Positions 24,576-35,897 of a stretch of DNA of 64,000 nt are shown here, piece by piece. Source of the stretch: Siderastrea radians (Eukaryota > Cnidaria > Anthozoa > Scleractinia > Rhizangiidae). The stretch covers positions 17,317,701-17,381,700 of the forward strand of contig OZ024890.1 of the NCBI GenBank assembly GCA_964017195.1, written 5' to 3'. The notes below the pieces were generated by a model, which searched no databases, was not told the DNA's origin, and was given only the letters and a program-made list of their open reading frames with translations. Within the stretch, counting starts at the first letter, position 1; each line of letters begins with the position of its first letter. A program made the position numbers and the translations under genes.

Positions 24576-26789
24576 GATGAACGTTCTCTAATCCTCTTGC
24601 GCAACGGAACAATGTCGGTCTTTTATAATGTGCGTGACACGTGACATAACAGGACATGCAGGAAAACATTATAACCAACAGGAAATAGCGCGAAATTTAT
24701 TGCGGGTGTTTCTTCATGCAGGTTTAGGGTTTACTGGGTCTAATTTTTGCGAATCATTGCTATTTTCCTCTGGGAGTTAATTTTTGCAATTCCTTCTAGT
24801 CATCGGCATCTCATAATCATGACATAAACGCAAGCTAAACAAACAACTACTCAATAGTCTTGAATATAAATATTCCTTCAGTTTCAAACGGATCTCATTT
24901 TGCATGCATGGCTTGTTTAGTTTGCTTGCTTAGCTTATTGCGGGATCTTTAATAAGGTTTTGGCGTGTTTTTATGATAAACACAAACCGCAAAGGCTGTG
25001 TAAATTAACATTCGATGACTGGTATAAACTAAGGCCTGTCCACCTTCGTGGGCCGTAGTTCAAAAAGCCGCACAACTGTAACCAGTAGAAAAGAAAATTA
25101 AGACGTATCCAAACCAACTCATTTTATCCAGCCGCTACGCAAAGGTATACAATTTTCCACTGCATATTAAAAGACTTCGAAAGACTGCTCTTTGATCAAC
25201 TATTCTGGAAATATTTCTGGTGCAGCAAATTATATAACAAATGTTCATGGCCACGCCTTGCCTAGTGCCTGTGACCGATCGTCGATCCTCTCTCGTCGCA
25301 TGCGTGTCCATCGTCACATTCCTAAAGCAGGCTGACATGACTCTTAAATGATCCCCCGACCTGAACTAATGACCACTGATAACATTGACCACAAAGACCC
25401 CAAATGACCCCCACTAAGTACTGTCCACAAATCATCATCTGACCGGTGAATGATCCTCAATTGCTGACCGCAAGTGATCCCACAAAGAAATGGAGTCGTG
25501 AAGAATGGCAACGTGAGGGAAATTGAACTGCATATACATCTGGTCGTCAGATCAGTTTCATCCAAGAATGTAAATGTTATTTATTTACTTAGGCTTGGCT
25601 CATATTTGAAAATACTGAGAATACCATGTGGTTTCAACCTGACCTAAAGATGGCTACCATGTGGCTATAAATTGAAAATGTGACGAACATTAGGGAAAAA
25701 AGGGAGAAAAGAAAGAAAAAAAACAAATGATACTCTAGATATAGCTCGGGGTCCCCTGAAGTGGGCAATACGAGGAGACCAGTCTTCGCAGGTGGACTTC
25801 CTTTCGTAAACTTTGCCCCGTTTACTAGGGATCGTACTCTAACGAACTAGACTCAATCAGAACTGTCGACTGAGTTTAACTGTTTAATTCTTCTCTCGTA
25901 TTCACTCAGTTTCAGCGGGTGTGTAAAGAGCTACTCTGATGACTTGTAACGAAATCCTAATTCTTATACTACATTCTTTACATTGTGATTGGTCGTTGCT
26001 AAGCACTGAAAAAGGTTATTCAAGGCTGCGTCGATCAATAAAAACAAAAACAAAAAAATAAAAACAAAATGCACGAGATTCAGTCGTAAATGACTGGTAG
26101 ACGTGAAACCTTTCATGAAACTTTTACTGGGCTTACTCCACTTAGGACATGCAGGTCAGTTGTTGAATCATCTTTCCTACCCAGTCTACTGATCAGTAAC
26201 GATCAGTGGAATGGTTTAAAGGGAAGGATAGCTTTCATGGCTTCGGGCCAGTTTTTGCGAACAGCATAACTCGTGAACTGATCATGAAAAATGGTTCTTT
26301 GATTTCATTGCCGCCTCCAGCTGTTGCACAGATCCCTTTTTTCCTAGAGCCTGTTCCGGCTTCTCTAATACTCAGAGCGAAAAAAAAAAAGAAAAAAAAA
26401 AGAGAACGGTAAAAAAATTTAAAGACGAATGAACCCTTGATTCGCTATCGCTGATTCAGTAGAGAGGAAGTTTGCGACTACCATAACCGCTTTAAGTTTT
26501 TCTGGATTTTTCTTCTCGCTCTCTACAAATCATACAACTTTCATGAAATCTGACGGCTTATCAATATACATTTACAGAAATCTATTTATTAACCCGGCAC
26601 TTTACCCCGACGTTTGACCGAGGCCTGAACGATACATTTCAGTCTCTCTGAAAACAATAGAAATTTTGAATCAATCTCCTTGTATAATTAACGAAAGTTT
26701 GAAATGATGTTACACTGAAAGAAAACTCCTTTTTTCGTAGTAATTAAATCCGTATATCTCCTGCTATGTCAGGCTATTTAGGCCTCCCG
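24576..26789. other. Upstream region of copy B, half of a segmental duplication
   Basis: No gene is supported. This stretch is the partner of 28102-29508. Shared blocks include 24711-24735 with 28234-28258, cataaacgc..gctaaacaaac at about 24820, and tttcctaccc..gatcagtaa near 26170 with its partner near 28890. Only parts align: 25020-26100 is mostly unique to this copy. Confidence 0.6.
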
Positions 26790-28101
26790 GGCATAAATTC
26801 CGGCGAAATAAACCGTTGGGTTCCTGAGCATTAGCACTTGTGCCGTGAGTGTTCATGAGAATCGTAGAAAACTAAAAATCCAATGTGGACGACGATCAGC
26901 GGCAAGCAGTTATGAGGCCTTGCTCAGCTTGCGTGAAGCATTATCAGACTGAATTTTTGGAGAAGTCAAACGGTACGGTACAACTCAATCTTAACCAGCC
27001 TCGGAAATTTATTCTCCTGTATTAAAATGTTTTTAAGCTCGAAGTGGGTATATTTCATTGCTCTCCCAGTTAGCTCTCTCTCCTGAACTTTTGCAATGCG
27101 CAGTTCCGTTGTTACCATTTGCTTGTTATCCGTTTACAAATGTTACGATTTTGTTAAGAGCGCCACCCTGAAATAAACGCTGCCCCCGCAATAAGCACCG
27201 CATCCTAAACACTAAATTAAAGAACGCTGCGGCCCTTAATCGAGTGAATTAACATGGTAATCAAAGAACAACAGGCCCCCATATGTGGGAGGGGGGTGGG
27301 GGGCTTCCTTACCCACCCATGCCCCCGTCCCCAATTCTTGCACCTGCCTTGTATCATTTGGGAAAGAATTGTCATGACCTCGTGACTCGTGAACTGTTCA
27401 TAACAATAACAAATCCTTTATTATGAAGGCGTCCACAAGGTTAGCTTGGGCTTTATTCTCAAACAATTTTACCACCCCGTGCCTCCCTTATTTCAACAGC
27501 TGTTTGAACGCGCTTTTTAATACGTGTATATGCAACTTACCAGTATGACACCTCCAGCTATCGTACACGGCACAATGAAGTATATCTGAATTCCTATTTG
27601 GAACAAGGCTGGACCAAGAATCGAACTGCCCTCTGACTGACCCTCAATGGGCGAAGGCGAAAGAGATGTGTTTGTAGAATGATTCCCGGTCAAATGAACC
27701 CCATTTTCCTCGGGCAAGTCTGTTGACAGGTATGGTTGGTACGGCATTAAGCCGGTCAGATGTCCCCCAATAATGGGGGTTAACAACAAAATACAAATAA
27801 CTCCCCATAAAAAAGCCTTGAAAGACCTCAAAGCGTCCTTCACTTCTGCAGTTCCAAGCATGAGTCCGCTGTGAAGAAACATTCCGATTACGCAAACATA
27901 TTGTGTAGGCAGTTCGCTAAAGAAGACTCCAGGTTGTGGAAGGGCGATTCCAAAAACTGCGAAGAACATTAAGGAGATGGGTAACAAGTGCTTAAATACT
28001 GCTGCTTTTACCCTTTTCCATAAGGGTTGTTGCAGTTGGTCGTTGAATATTTCGGTGGGAATATCCTTTTGCCCACTTCCTTGCCGGTTCATTACCGCCA
28101 T
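26790..28101 (-). pseudogene. Collapsed SLC10A7-like copy (intact exon 1 plus exon 3 remnant)
   Basis: Exon 1 (28101-27541) is a full-length 187-codon frame, about 83% identical to copy B exon 1 counted by eye. It has a proper GTAAGT donor and no stop or frameshift. No exon 2 follows. Downstream, 26790-26945 matches the 3' UTR and a short piece of exon 3 of copy C (tgacgatcagcggcaag and gaggccttgctcagcttgcg blocks), with most of exon 3 missing. The order and strand are those of a normal gene, so this is a deleted duplicate rather than a stray exon. It could still serve as an alternative first exon for copy B. Confidence 0.8.
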
Positions 28102-29508
28102 GATAAACTGAAGGTTTTGTAATCGGCTTCTTTCTTGCGTCAGTCTTTCGTAATATTTAAACTGTGTGACACGCGCGTGACATAACAGGACAAGCCGGAA
28201 ATGTCGCGGCGCGAAAATAGTGTGAAATTATTGCGGGTGTTTGCAGGTTTAAGGTTTTACTGGGTCAAATTTTATCCAGTCATGGCTATTTCCATCTCAC
28301 GACATAAACGCTAGCTAAACAAACAACCTACTCAATAGCATTTCATGAAGCCCATGAATGTCCTTCAAAGGCGCCCATGAATGTAATTACGTAAATACTC
28401 CTTCAGTTTCAAACGTATCTCATTTCGCTGCATGGCTTTGCTTGCTTATTGCGGGATCTTAAGGTTTTGGCCGGTTTTTATGATAAACAAAAACCGCAGA
28501 TGATGTATAAATTAACATTCTAATCTATGATCTGTATGATTGGTAACCGAGATGGCCCGGTACGGTTAGCGGGACGAATTTTGTCTTCTGTTCATATGGA
28601 AAATTTCAGCCCGGGTCTGTACGTGATCGCGTGCACAAAAATATTAGCTCATGATTTTCTCTGCAGTAATTCTGAAAATTATGTTGTCATTACTCATTCA
28701 ACATCAAGAAATCATTTTTGCAATACAAAAAGTCCTGAAAACATGCCAATATGATGCTAACTTCGCTCTCCTTCGACAGAAACGCATGCCTACTGGTATT
28801 CAATTTTGTTTTCATCCCGGTCACCTTGATTTACTGTGCGGTGTGACATCCACTTGGCACCGGGTCAGTTGTCAGTTGAATCATCTTTCCTACCCGGTGT
28901 ATTGATCAGTAATGATCAGTTGAATGGTTTGTACTATTTAGTTCTTTTGTAGAAACTCCGAAAGGAAAGCTTTCATGGCTTCGGGCCAGTTTTTGTGAAC
29001 AGCATAACTCGTGAGCTGAAAAAAAAGTTCTTTCAGTCATTGTCATTGCCTCCTCCAGCCAGTGTTGCATTGATCCCTTTTTCCTAGAGCCGGTTCCGGG
29101 TCAGAAGAGAACGGTAAAAATATTCAAAGGGGAATGAAGCCTTGATTCGTTCTAGCTATTAGAGGGGAAAAGTTTGAGACAACCATAACCGTTTCAAGTT
29201 TTTCTGGATTTTTTTTCTCGTTCTTTACAAATCATAAAACTTTCAAAAAAACCTGACGGCTTATCAGTATTAATAGCCATTTACAGGAATTTATTTATTA
29301 ACCCGGCACTTTACTCCGACGTTTGACCGAGGCCTGAACGATACATTTGTCTCTCCGAAAACAATAGAAATTAATCAGTCCCCTTCTATAAATAACGAAA
29401 GTTTGAAAAAAAAAAACTTTTCACTGAAAGAAAACACTTTTTCGTAGCAAAATCCGTCCTGCTATGTTATTCCGGGCATATATTCCGTCAAAACAAACCG
29501 TTGTGTTC
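28102..29508. other. Spacer between collapsed copy and copy C, duplicated sequence
   Basis: No gene is supported. It is the duplicated counterpart of the 24576-26789 spacer. The minus-strand AATAAA (TTTATT on plus near 29290) is a candidate polyadenylation signal for copy C. Confidence 0.55.
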
Positions 29509-32500
29509 CTAAGCATTAGCATGTGCCGTGAGTTTATAAGAATCGTGGAGCAATTGTTCGTGTTCGTCATTTTGATCAGCCTGCAGTACTGAACCTCCAT
29601 TTTCCTGGCTTTCTGCTTCACTTTTCTCCTTCTGCTTTGCATCCCATGCAAACCACAATGACGCCCAGACAGAATCGAAAACTAAAATCCCAATGTGAAT
29701 GACGATCAGCGGCAAGCTTACGAGGCCTTGCTCAGCTTGCGTGAAAGGAAGAAACCCTGAGATAGTCACAGCAACTGCTAGAGATTTCTGACTCGCCAAT
29801 ATCATAACTGACTTAAGAGCTGGCTTTTTGAGTTTGAGGAGAAGGCATGGCGGTAATATAACAATAATGAACAGGACATGCATTGCCAAACCCCATCCAA
29901 GGACGACAAAAATGCTTGCAACTGATATACCACTGAAGGCTTTTTGTGCACTCGCCCGGCTGACCTTCAGCCATGGAATTATTGCTAACAGTATGATCGA
30001 AATCACCTTGAGTGTGTCGGAGAATTTGATGACGCATGACTTCACGCGAGACACATACCTTAGCCCTTTGCCAACCTGGGTAAAAATGAAAAAGAAATAA
30101 TCAAATACAACTTGGGCCTCTGGCCGGTATTTACAGTCATTTGAAGAACATCTACCAGTTAGGGCCTGATGTGGGTTTAATTCTTTGAAAATTTGCGGTC
30201 ATTTCCCATCATTTCACATCATTCTTCCCCCCAGGCTATGGGTATCTCTTTGCCATGGGGTTGGGGTTTGCTTTGTGGCGGGGAATGTACTGGTTTTACA
30301 AAGCACCACATCTTTCTAAGGTACCACGTAAACCGTCCGCTCCCACTACATTTAAAATGACATGAATTAGTTTATTTTTATCCAATCACTTTTGTCTTGT
30401 GAGTACACGTGGCTACGTACCAGCAAAGGAAGCAGCACGGTCAATATCAGCTTGATCAACAGTGCAACAGCATCCAACCTGACATTTTTAAATTCTATTA
30501 TCCACGCCACAAGAGGTGGAACAGTGAAGACGGCAGCCAAATTGCAAATGACTGTAAGCATCACAGACAAGGCCACTGCTCCTCCTGCTTGACCTGTCTG
30601 TTGACAAAAGTATCACAGTCAAACTTCCCACGCCAATGCGTCATTTCCCCCCCCCGGGGGGGGCACTGCTCCTCCTGCTTGACCTGTCTGTTGACAAAAG
30701 TATCACAGTCAAACTTCCCACGCCAATGCGTCATTTCCCCCCCCCCGGGGGGGGGGTGGGAGTACTCAAGTCAGTAAACTATTGACGAGGAGATGTGAAT
30801 GAGGCCAAATTTTTCTACCCCCAAAAGTCTCATTAGACTAAAACTAGACCCCCCAAAAAGTTCAAAGACCCAGAACGTAACCTTAAAAAGTCCTTTTTGC
30901 CGCATAAAAAAATCAAGAGAGTCCGAGAAAACCTTGAACCTTTCATTATTCATCATGCATCCGTCACCCTAAGATACACACGCTTTTAATCAACCCTAAA
31001 AACAGTCTTGCCAAAATCGTTATACCCAACATAATTTCACTAGTTCAATTAATCTCACATTTCAAATCCAAAAACGGCCTTCGTAACACCTCGTCACTAA
31101 TATACCAGAGTGTTCCCCCTGGGCGTCATTCTTAGATGATAAAATAAACCCGACTGCTCCTCCTGGGCGTCATTCTCAGATGATTCTTCGCTCCTCGACA
31201 AGAGACTGCTCGCAGTCTAGGGACGCTACATGAAATCTTTTTTAAGCCGAGGTGAAAATTTCTTGGTGGGAAGTGAGATACGCTGTCGTTTGTAGGCGGA
31301 ATATACGGGAAGGCACTGATATCTGACGCCGAGAAGCGGCCTAGTCACCTTAATTTGCCATAAGAAAGTCCGGGATAGGGATAAAATTAACGGTGGGAAG
31401 GGAAATTCAAGAGGTGTATTATGTGCCTTAACGCATATCGGCTACGGACTCGTCACGGACTCAAGATTTACGAGTTTTACACATTTTGTCAACCAAACAA
31501 ACTTGACACTATCACGTACTAGTCTTACGCCAACATCCTATATACTGCAAACTCAGACGCAGCAATTGAACATTGCCCTTGGTGAATGTACCAGCGAGGA
31601 CGTATTCCCGCTACTGCAGGGCCCTCCCTACACTTACAGGTAATAGTATACTGTGAAAAGGTGGGCTGGGGGTGTAAGTTGACATTTAAGATTAAGGGGG
31701 GGGGGGGTAAAGTGAATTTTCATGTAACAGGATATGAGAAAAAAAGAGGGACAAAGGTAAAACACACTAAGCTAGACCGCTAGTCCACCAGAGAGCATTT
31801 CGGGTTGATAGCCGTTAGTGGTGTCCATGCGCATGCATCTATTGGACCTTCACATTAATTTTTCGTACTGACCTTTCTCGATTTTATAGTTTCTTCAAAT
31901 TAAACGTGAGAATTAGCTGCCCCTACCCGTAACCATTATTCTTTATAAACACTATGGCATCACACATGTCAAACCACTGATGGCATTTTTGGATTGGGTC
32001 AAACTTATCGGTTGAAGCGGATACCAAAGGGGAAATGATAAGACATAATAGCAGGAAAAAAAAGGGAAACTAACATTCCCAGCTCACCATTATGATTCCG
32101 GATGATATCGTACACGGCACAATGAAGTAAATCTGAATTCCTATTTGAAACAAGGCTGGACCAAGAATCGCACTGCCCTCTGAGTGGTCTCCAAGGGATG
32201 AAGAAGTTCCATTCGTTGAATGATTCGTGTATGGCTGGAATGGCAGTAAACCGGTGAGTCGTCCTCCGATTATAGGCGTAATCAGCAAAATACAAATAAT
32301 CCCCCATAAAAGGGCCTTGACAGATTTCAAAGCGTCCTTCACTTCTCCAGTTTTAAGCTTGAGTCCACTGTGAAGAAAAATTCCCACAACGCAAACATAT
32401 TGTGTCGGCAGTTTGCTAAAGAACACCCCAGGCTGTGGAACAGTAATTCCTAAAACTACGAATAATACCAGGGAGATGGGTAAGAGGTTCTTAAATACCG

Positions 32501-32594
32501 CTGCTCTTGCTCTTTTCCATAAAGGTGGTCGTTTTTGTTCGGTGCTTATGTCCGAAGGAATCTCCTCATATCCTTGAAGAGTTGCGACCGTCAT
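29509..32594 (-). CDS. SLC10A7: SLC10A7-like transporter, copy C
   Basis: Exons 32594-32088, 30597-30421 and 30075-29509 encode 169, 59 and 188 residues in phase 0, for a 416-residue protein. Exons 2 and 3 have exactly the same lengths as in copy B and are close in sequence (TGQAGGAVALSVMLTVICN; VGKGLRY; SQKSLAVAV). Exon 1 is shorter than in B because the loop after FQPY lost about 16 residues, yet it keeps LWKRARAAVFK, LPISLVLF and IQIYFIVPCTISSGIIM. The donor of exon 1 is GTGAGC and that of exon 2 GTACGT. The start at 32594 is the first ATG in frame; the frame is open further upstream but only from a GTG. Function as in copy B: a predicted multi-span carrier of unknown substrate. The exon 2 acceptor region is duplicated (30574-30753). 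Confidence 0.88.
30574..30753. repeat. 90-bp tandem duplication over the exon 2 acceptor of copy C
   Basis: Two copies, 30574-30663 and 30664-30753, each hold the first 24 bases of exon 2, its CAG acceptor and about 66 bases of intron, ending in a C/G run. The duplication therefore provides a second acceptor at 30687. Confidence 0.9.
30754..31900. other. Non-coding part of copy C intron 1
   Basis: It holds remnants of the poly-G-ended element family and a partial tandem repeat near 31110-31190 (cctgggcgtcattct..agatgat twice). No exon is seen. Confidence 0.4.
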
Positions 32595-33544
32595 TGATTT
32601 GAATTTGACTTTCGAATTTCTTATGTGCACTCGATTTTAACTCCTGGTTTGCAAGCAATACTGGACTTTGTATTCTCAAGAATCTATTTTAGTCAGCGAC
32701 CAATTTCAGACTTCGTGGGTTCAGTGCTTATATATGTAGTAAACACAAGTTAATCAAAACACATGAGAGTGTCACGGGTAAAAGTTGCGTTTCCCACGAG
32801 CTTCCGGGTCGGGAGGGGGGACGCTATACAAAAAAGAAAAAAAAAATTATGCAAGGAAAATTACGGGAAAAAATTCATGCACAGCGAGCAACGCAAAAAA
32901 ATTGCTGCACAGCTAATTGGGGCCAATCCTGCCCTACAACTTTTTCTAATTGTCCATCCCTTACAATGAAATAATATTTGAGAAAACTCGTGATTAAGCG
33001 ATCCGGTGCTTTCTTGTTGCAATGATTCACCTTCGCTTAGGCCGATTTCCGCTTAAAAAAAGGTCATAACTCGTGACAAACTGACTGAACTGAAAATCCA
33101 TAAAGAAAATAATCAATATTGAGTAAAGGTTTTCCCGAGTGTATTCATTTACAGATACTTAATGCCAAAAACACGAATTTAACTAGTCGTTATTTATTAC
33201 TTAACAGTTCCTCATCGATCCTTAACATTCATCTCCAGAACAGATAAACAAAAGGTTCCAATTTTCGCAGTCACCAGACAATATTCTAAGGTGACGCAGA
33301 AGTATGTTGAATCCTAAAAGTCGAGATTATTCGCTGTTGTAATGCAGTGTTGGTCTTTATGTCGTATAGCCTGCGTGATTGGTGCGAAGTTTTTTTTTTT
33401 AATCTACGCGCCAGTTTTCGGGAACGCGCTTGGGAATATTTCTCTCATGCCTGATCACGAAAGCTCGCGCATATTTCACTCTCGTGCCAACCACGGACGC
33501 AGCCTAAACGGACATAATTTAGGCCCAGTTTACATGAGTTATTT

Positions 33545-33630
33545 CATCCCGGGATGAGTTTCAACCCGGGATGACTTTCATCTCACCCCGGGATGACTTT
33601 CATCTCACCCCGGGATGACTTTCATCTCGG
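33545..33630. repeat. CCCGGG-centred tandem repeat
   Basis: About three units of 26 bp (ccccgggatgactttcatct) follow a related atttcatcccgggatgagt. Each contains the palindrome ATCCCGGGAT or its half. It probably belongs to a mobile-element end. Confidence 0.65.
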
Positions 33631-34429
33631 TGTCTGATCATTTACCTGTAAGTGTTTACATTATTTGGAACAAAAATGTGTTCGCCCCGGGACGATTTCG
33701 CAGTCTACTGGCTACTATACTAAGCGGCTACTCGCTTGTTCAGGAATAGTGGAACGTGCAACCGCCTGTGAAAGTCATCTGCGAGTCTCGTTTTCGCGCG
33801 AGAAGATGGGGAATTATTTTGGCGTGCACGCGTGTTCTTACATGACAATCCTTTAGCGAAAAGAGCGACTGATTGGTATATCTGAAAACGATCGTAGCCT
33901 TGGCTGTTTCAGGCAATCAGTTGTAGAGACCGGAATGCCTCTCGTATTTCTTTTTCCCCATTTCGCTCGCGTTCACCACAATATGGGACATGACCATGAA
34001 ACCACTCCCGTCCTAAGCTCGTGTTGTGCGCATACTTATCGCAAAATGCGAAACATGTAAGGAGTTTAAAATAAATATATGAGAGTTAAAAAAAACATTT
34101 TATTCACTGGATCTCTTTTAAATTAATCCTTCTAAAGAGGACATCCAATCTTACTTTGAAACATTTCTCATGCAATATAATAAATTATTTCATCATTTAT
34201 GATTACATTCACTACAACACGATTATAAAAAACTTAAAAATTTCATGCTCCCCAAATCACCTTCCGTTCTTAAAATACCTCTAGCAAACTGTTTACAACT
34301 AATAAAATAATTTACAATAAAGCGTTCTTTTAATTTAAACATTTTATATCCACCTAATTGCATCTGGTGAAATTTAAAGCTCTGTCAATAAATAGCTTAA
34401 GATACATAAATAAATATATTATTTTCAAT

Positions 34430-35070
34430 TTTTCAACTTGGTCGCCCTGGGTTTAACTCCCGCTCTGGTCACTAGTTGGAGTTGTTCTCAGTAGCCCTGA
34501 GTTCAACTTCTTGGTCATGCCAGTAAATACACGTAGCCAACTGGTTTGCCTCCGGCCAATTGGGATTCTTACTTGTTACCTTTATTCAAAATATTTGTTT
34601 CTGTCCTTATTTGTGGGCCAGGGTTTTCTGTCACGGTGTCCTTCCCTTAGCCACGGGTCCATAAATTTAAAGGTGCTGGAAGCTGGCCCTCCAGGTTGGG
34701 GTTGGACATGGGGCCAATCCTCCATCCCATAAAACAGCTATTGATTACGGAAACCAGAAACGGATGCCAAGGCCACTCTAGCGAGTGTGCCGATAACTAC
34801 TTGAGAGTGAGGTCAACACCCTGCTGTGTTACAGGAGAAGATTTTATCACCGTGACAGACAGCAGTATGAGGAATGCAGTTGAAAACCGAGAGGTAACCT
34901 GCATGAGGATAAGGGCGTTGACTCACCCCAAGAAGACAATCAGGGTGGAAAGAGAATGCACTGAGATAGGATTAACATCACAGGCTGCAGCTGCAGCTGT
35001 AGTCAAGGACAGGGACAAGTGGAGGCAACTCATTTCTGGCCCTATCCCCCACCTGGGGGGAAGGAACTAG
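34430..35070 (+). mobile_element. Retroelement block: SINE-like part and LINE reverse-transcriptase tail
   Basis: 34430-34620 has a SINE-like stretch (cccgctctggtcactagttg and following). 34640-35070 has a decayed non-LTR retrotransposon end: the 34696-35070 frame finishes with a DRDKWRQLISGPIPHL motif, which is common at the end of LINE polymerase proteins. It is interrupted and non-functional. Family assignment is from memory of such motifs. Confidence 0.45.
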
Positions 35071-35177
35071 ACTAACTAAACTTATTTGTAGGCCACAGTG
35101 TAAACTACTGGTTCACCAGTAATTGTGTCACCCCTATGAAAAGTCTTTTTTTTAAAAATCTGCCGGGGATATTATGC

Positions 35178-35453
35178 TAGAGCAGGTTTTCGATTGAGTT
35201 TCATAAGACCAAACCAAACTAAGTACTCTAGCCAATCACAACGGTTGCCAGCCACACAAAGAACCAATCAGAACTTGCTACAAATAAAAGTCATGTAACT
35301 GACGTCAAATGAGGAAAAAGATGTGCAATTCACAGTTGGTTTAGTTTTACTTCTTATTGGACTGGCACAAGTTTCAATAACCAATCACAGAGTGAAGTAA
35401 AGCAAACCCAAAGCAAGGCATAGTTTTTCATAATTCCATTGAATACCACACTA
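35178..35453. mobile_element. CCAAT-rich MITE, copy 2
   Basis: It is similar to 6203-6487 in order of blocks: an outer end tagagcaggttttcgattga, then agccaatcac, agaaccaatcagaactt, ttggtttagttttacttc and aaccaatcacagagtga, and a closing inverted end that is more eroded. Confidence 0.65.
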
Positions 35454-35897
35454 TAAATGCACTTACACAACTACTAATATAAGAAAATTTATAGGCCAGT
35501 AAAGAGAATTTGTATGCTGACTATGGGCATTTTTTTAAGGGGTAACATTCTTTTTTTCTGAGACAATCCCATTCATGTTAAGTATGGTTCGAACTCTTGA
35601 GTCCGTGGATGAATCTTCAAATATGAAAGCAGCGGTGAGTGCTTTCACTTCACGCTGTTCGTGCATTGTCAAGAAATATTGTGTTGTTTAAATGTCAAAT
35701 CTCTTTTTAACAGGAACATAGGTTTCTTTGGTAAAAATTTTTTGTGCTGGATTTGATGCACTAGTGCCAGTACTGTATTATTGTATGTGCCAATAAAATC
35801 AATTCATTTTTAATTACAGTAATCCTGCAATGCCACACTCAAAACTCTGATAACTATGGTTCTATGCATCCATGCAGCCAGCTGAACAATGATATAA

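Larger units (their letters stand above)
32631..35897. other. Intergenic region between copy C and TMEM104
   Basis: No host gene is supported. Contents: a short tandem repeat (33545-33630), an AT-rich stretch (34070-34420), a SINE/LINE block (34430-35070) and a CCAAT-rich MITE (35178-35453). Confidence 0.5.

Noticed and set aside
32070..32630. Longer start for copy C at 32630
   Set aside because: The upstream start is GTG, not ATG, and the extra residues have no counterpart in copy B; 32594 is used.
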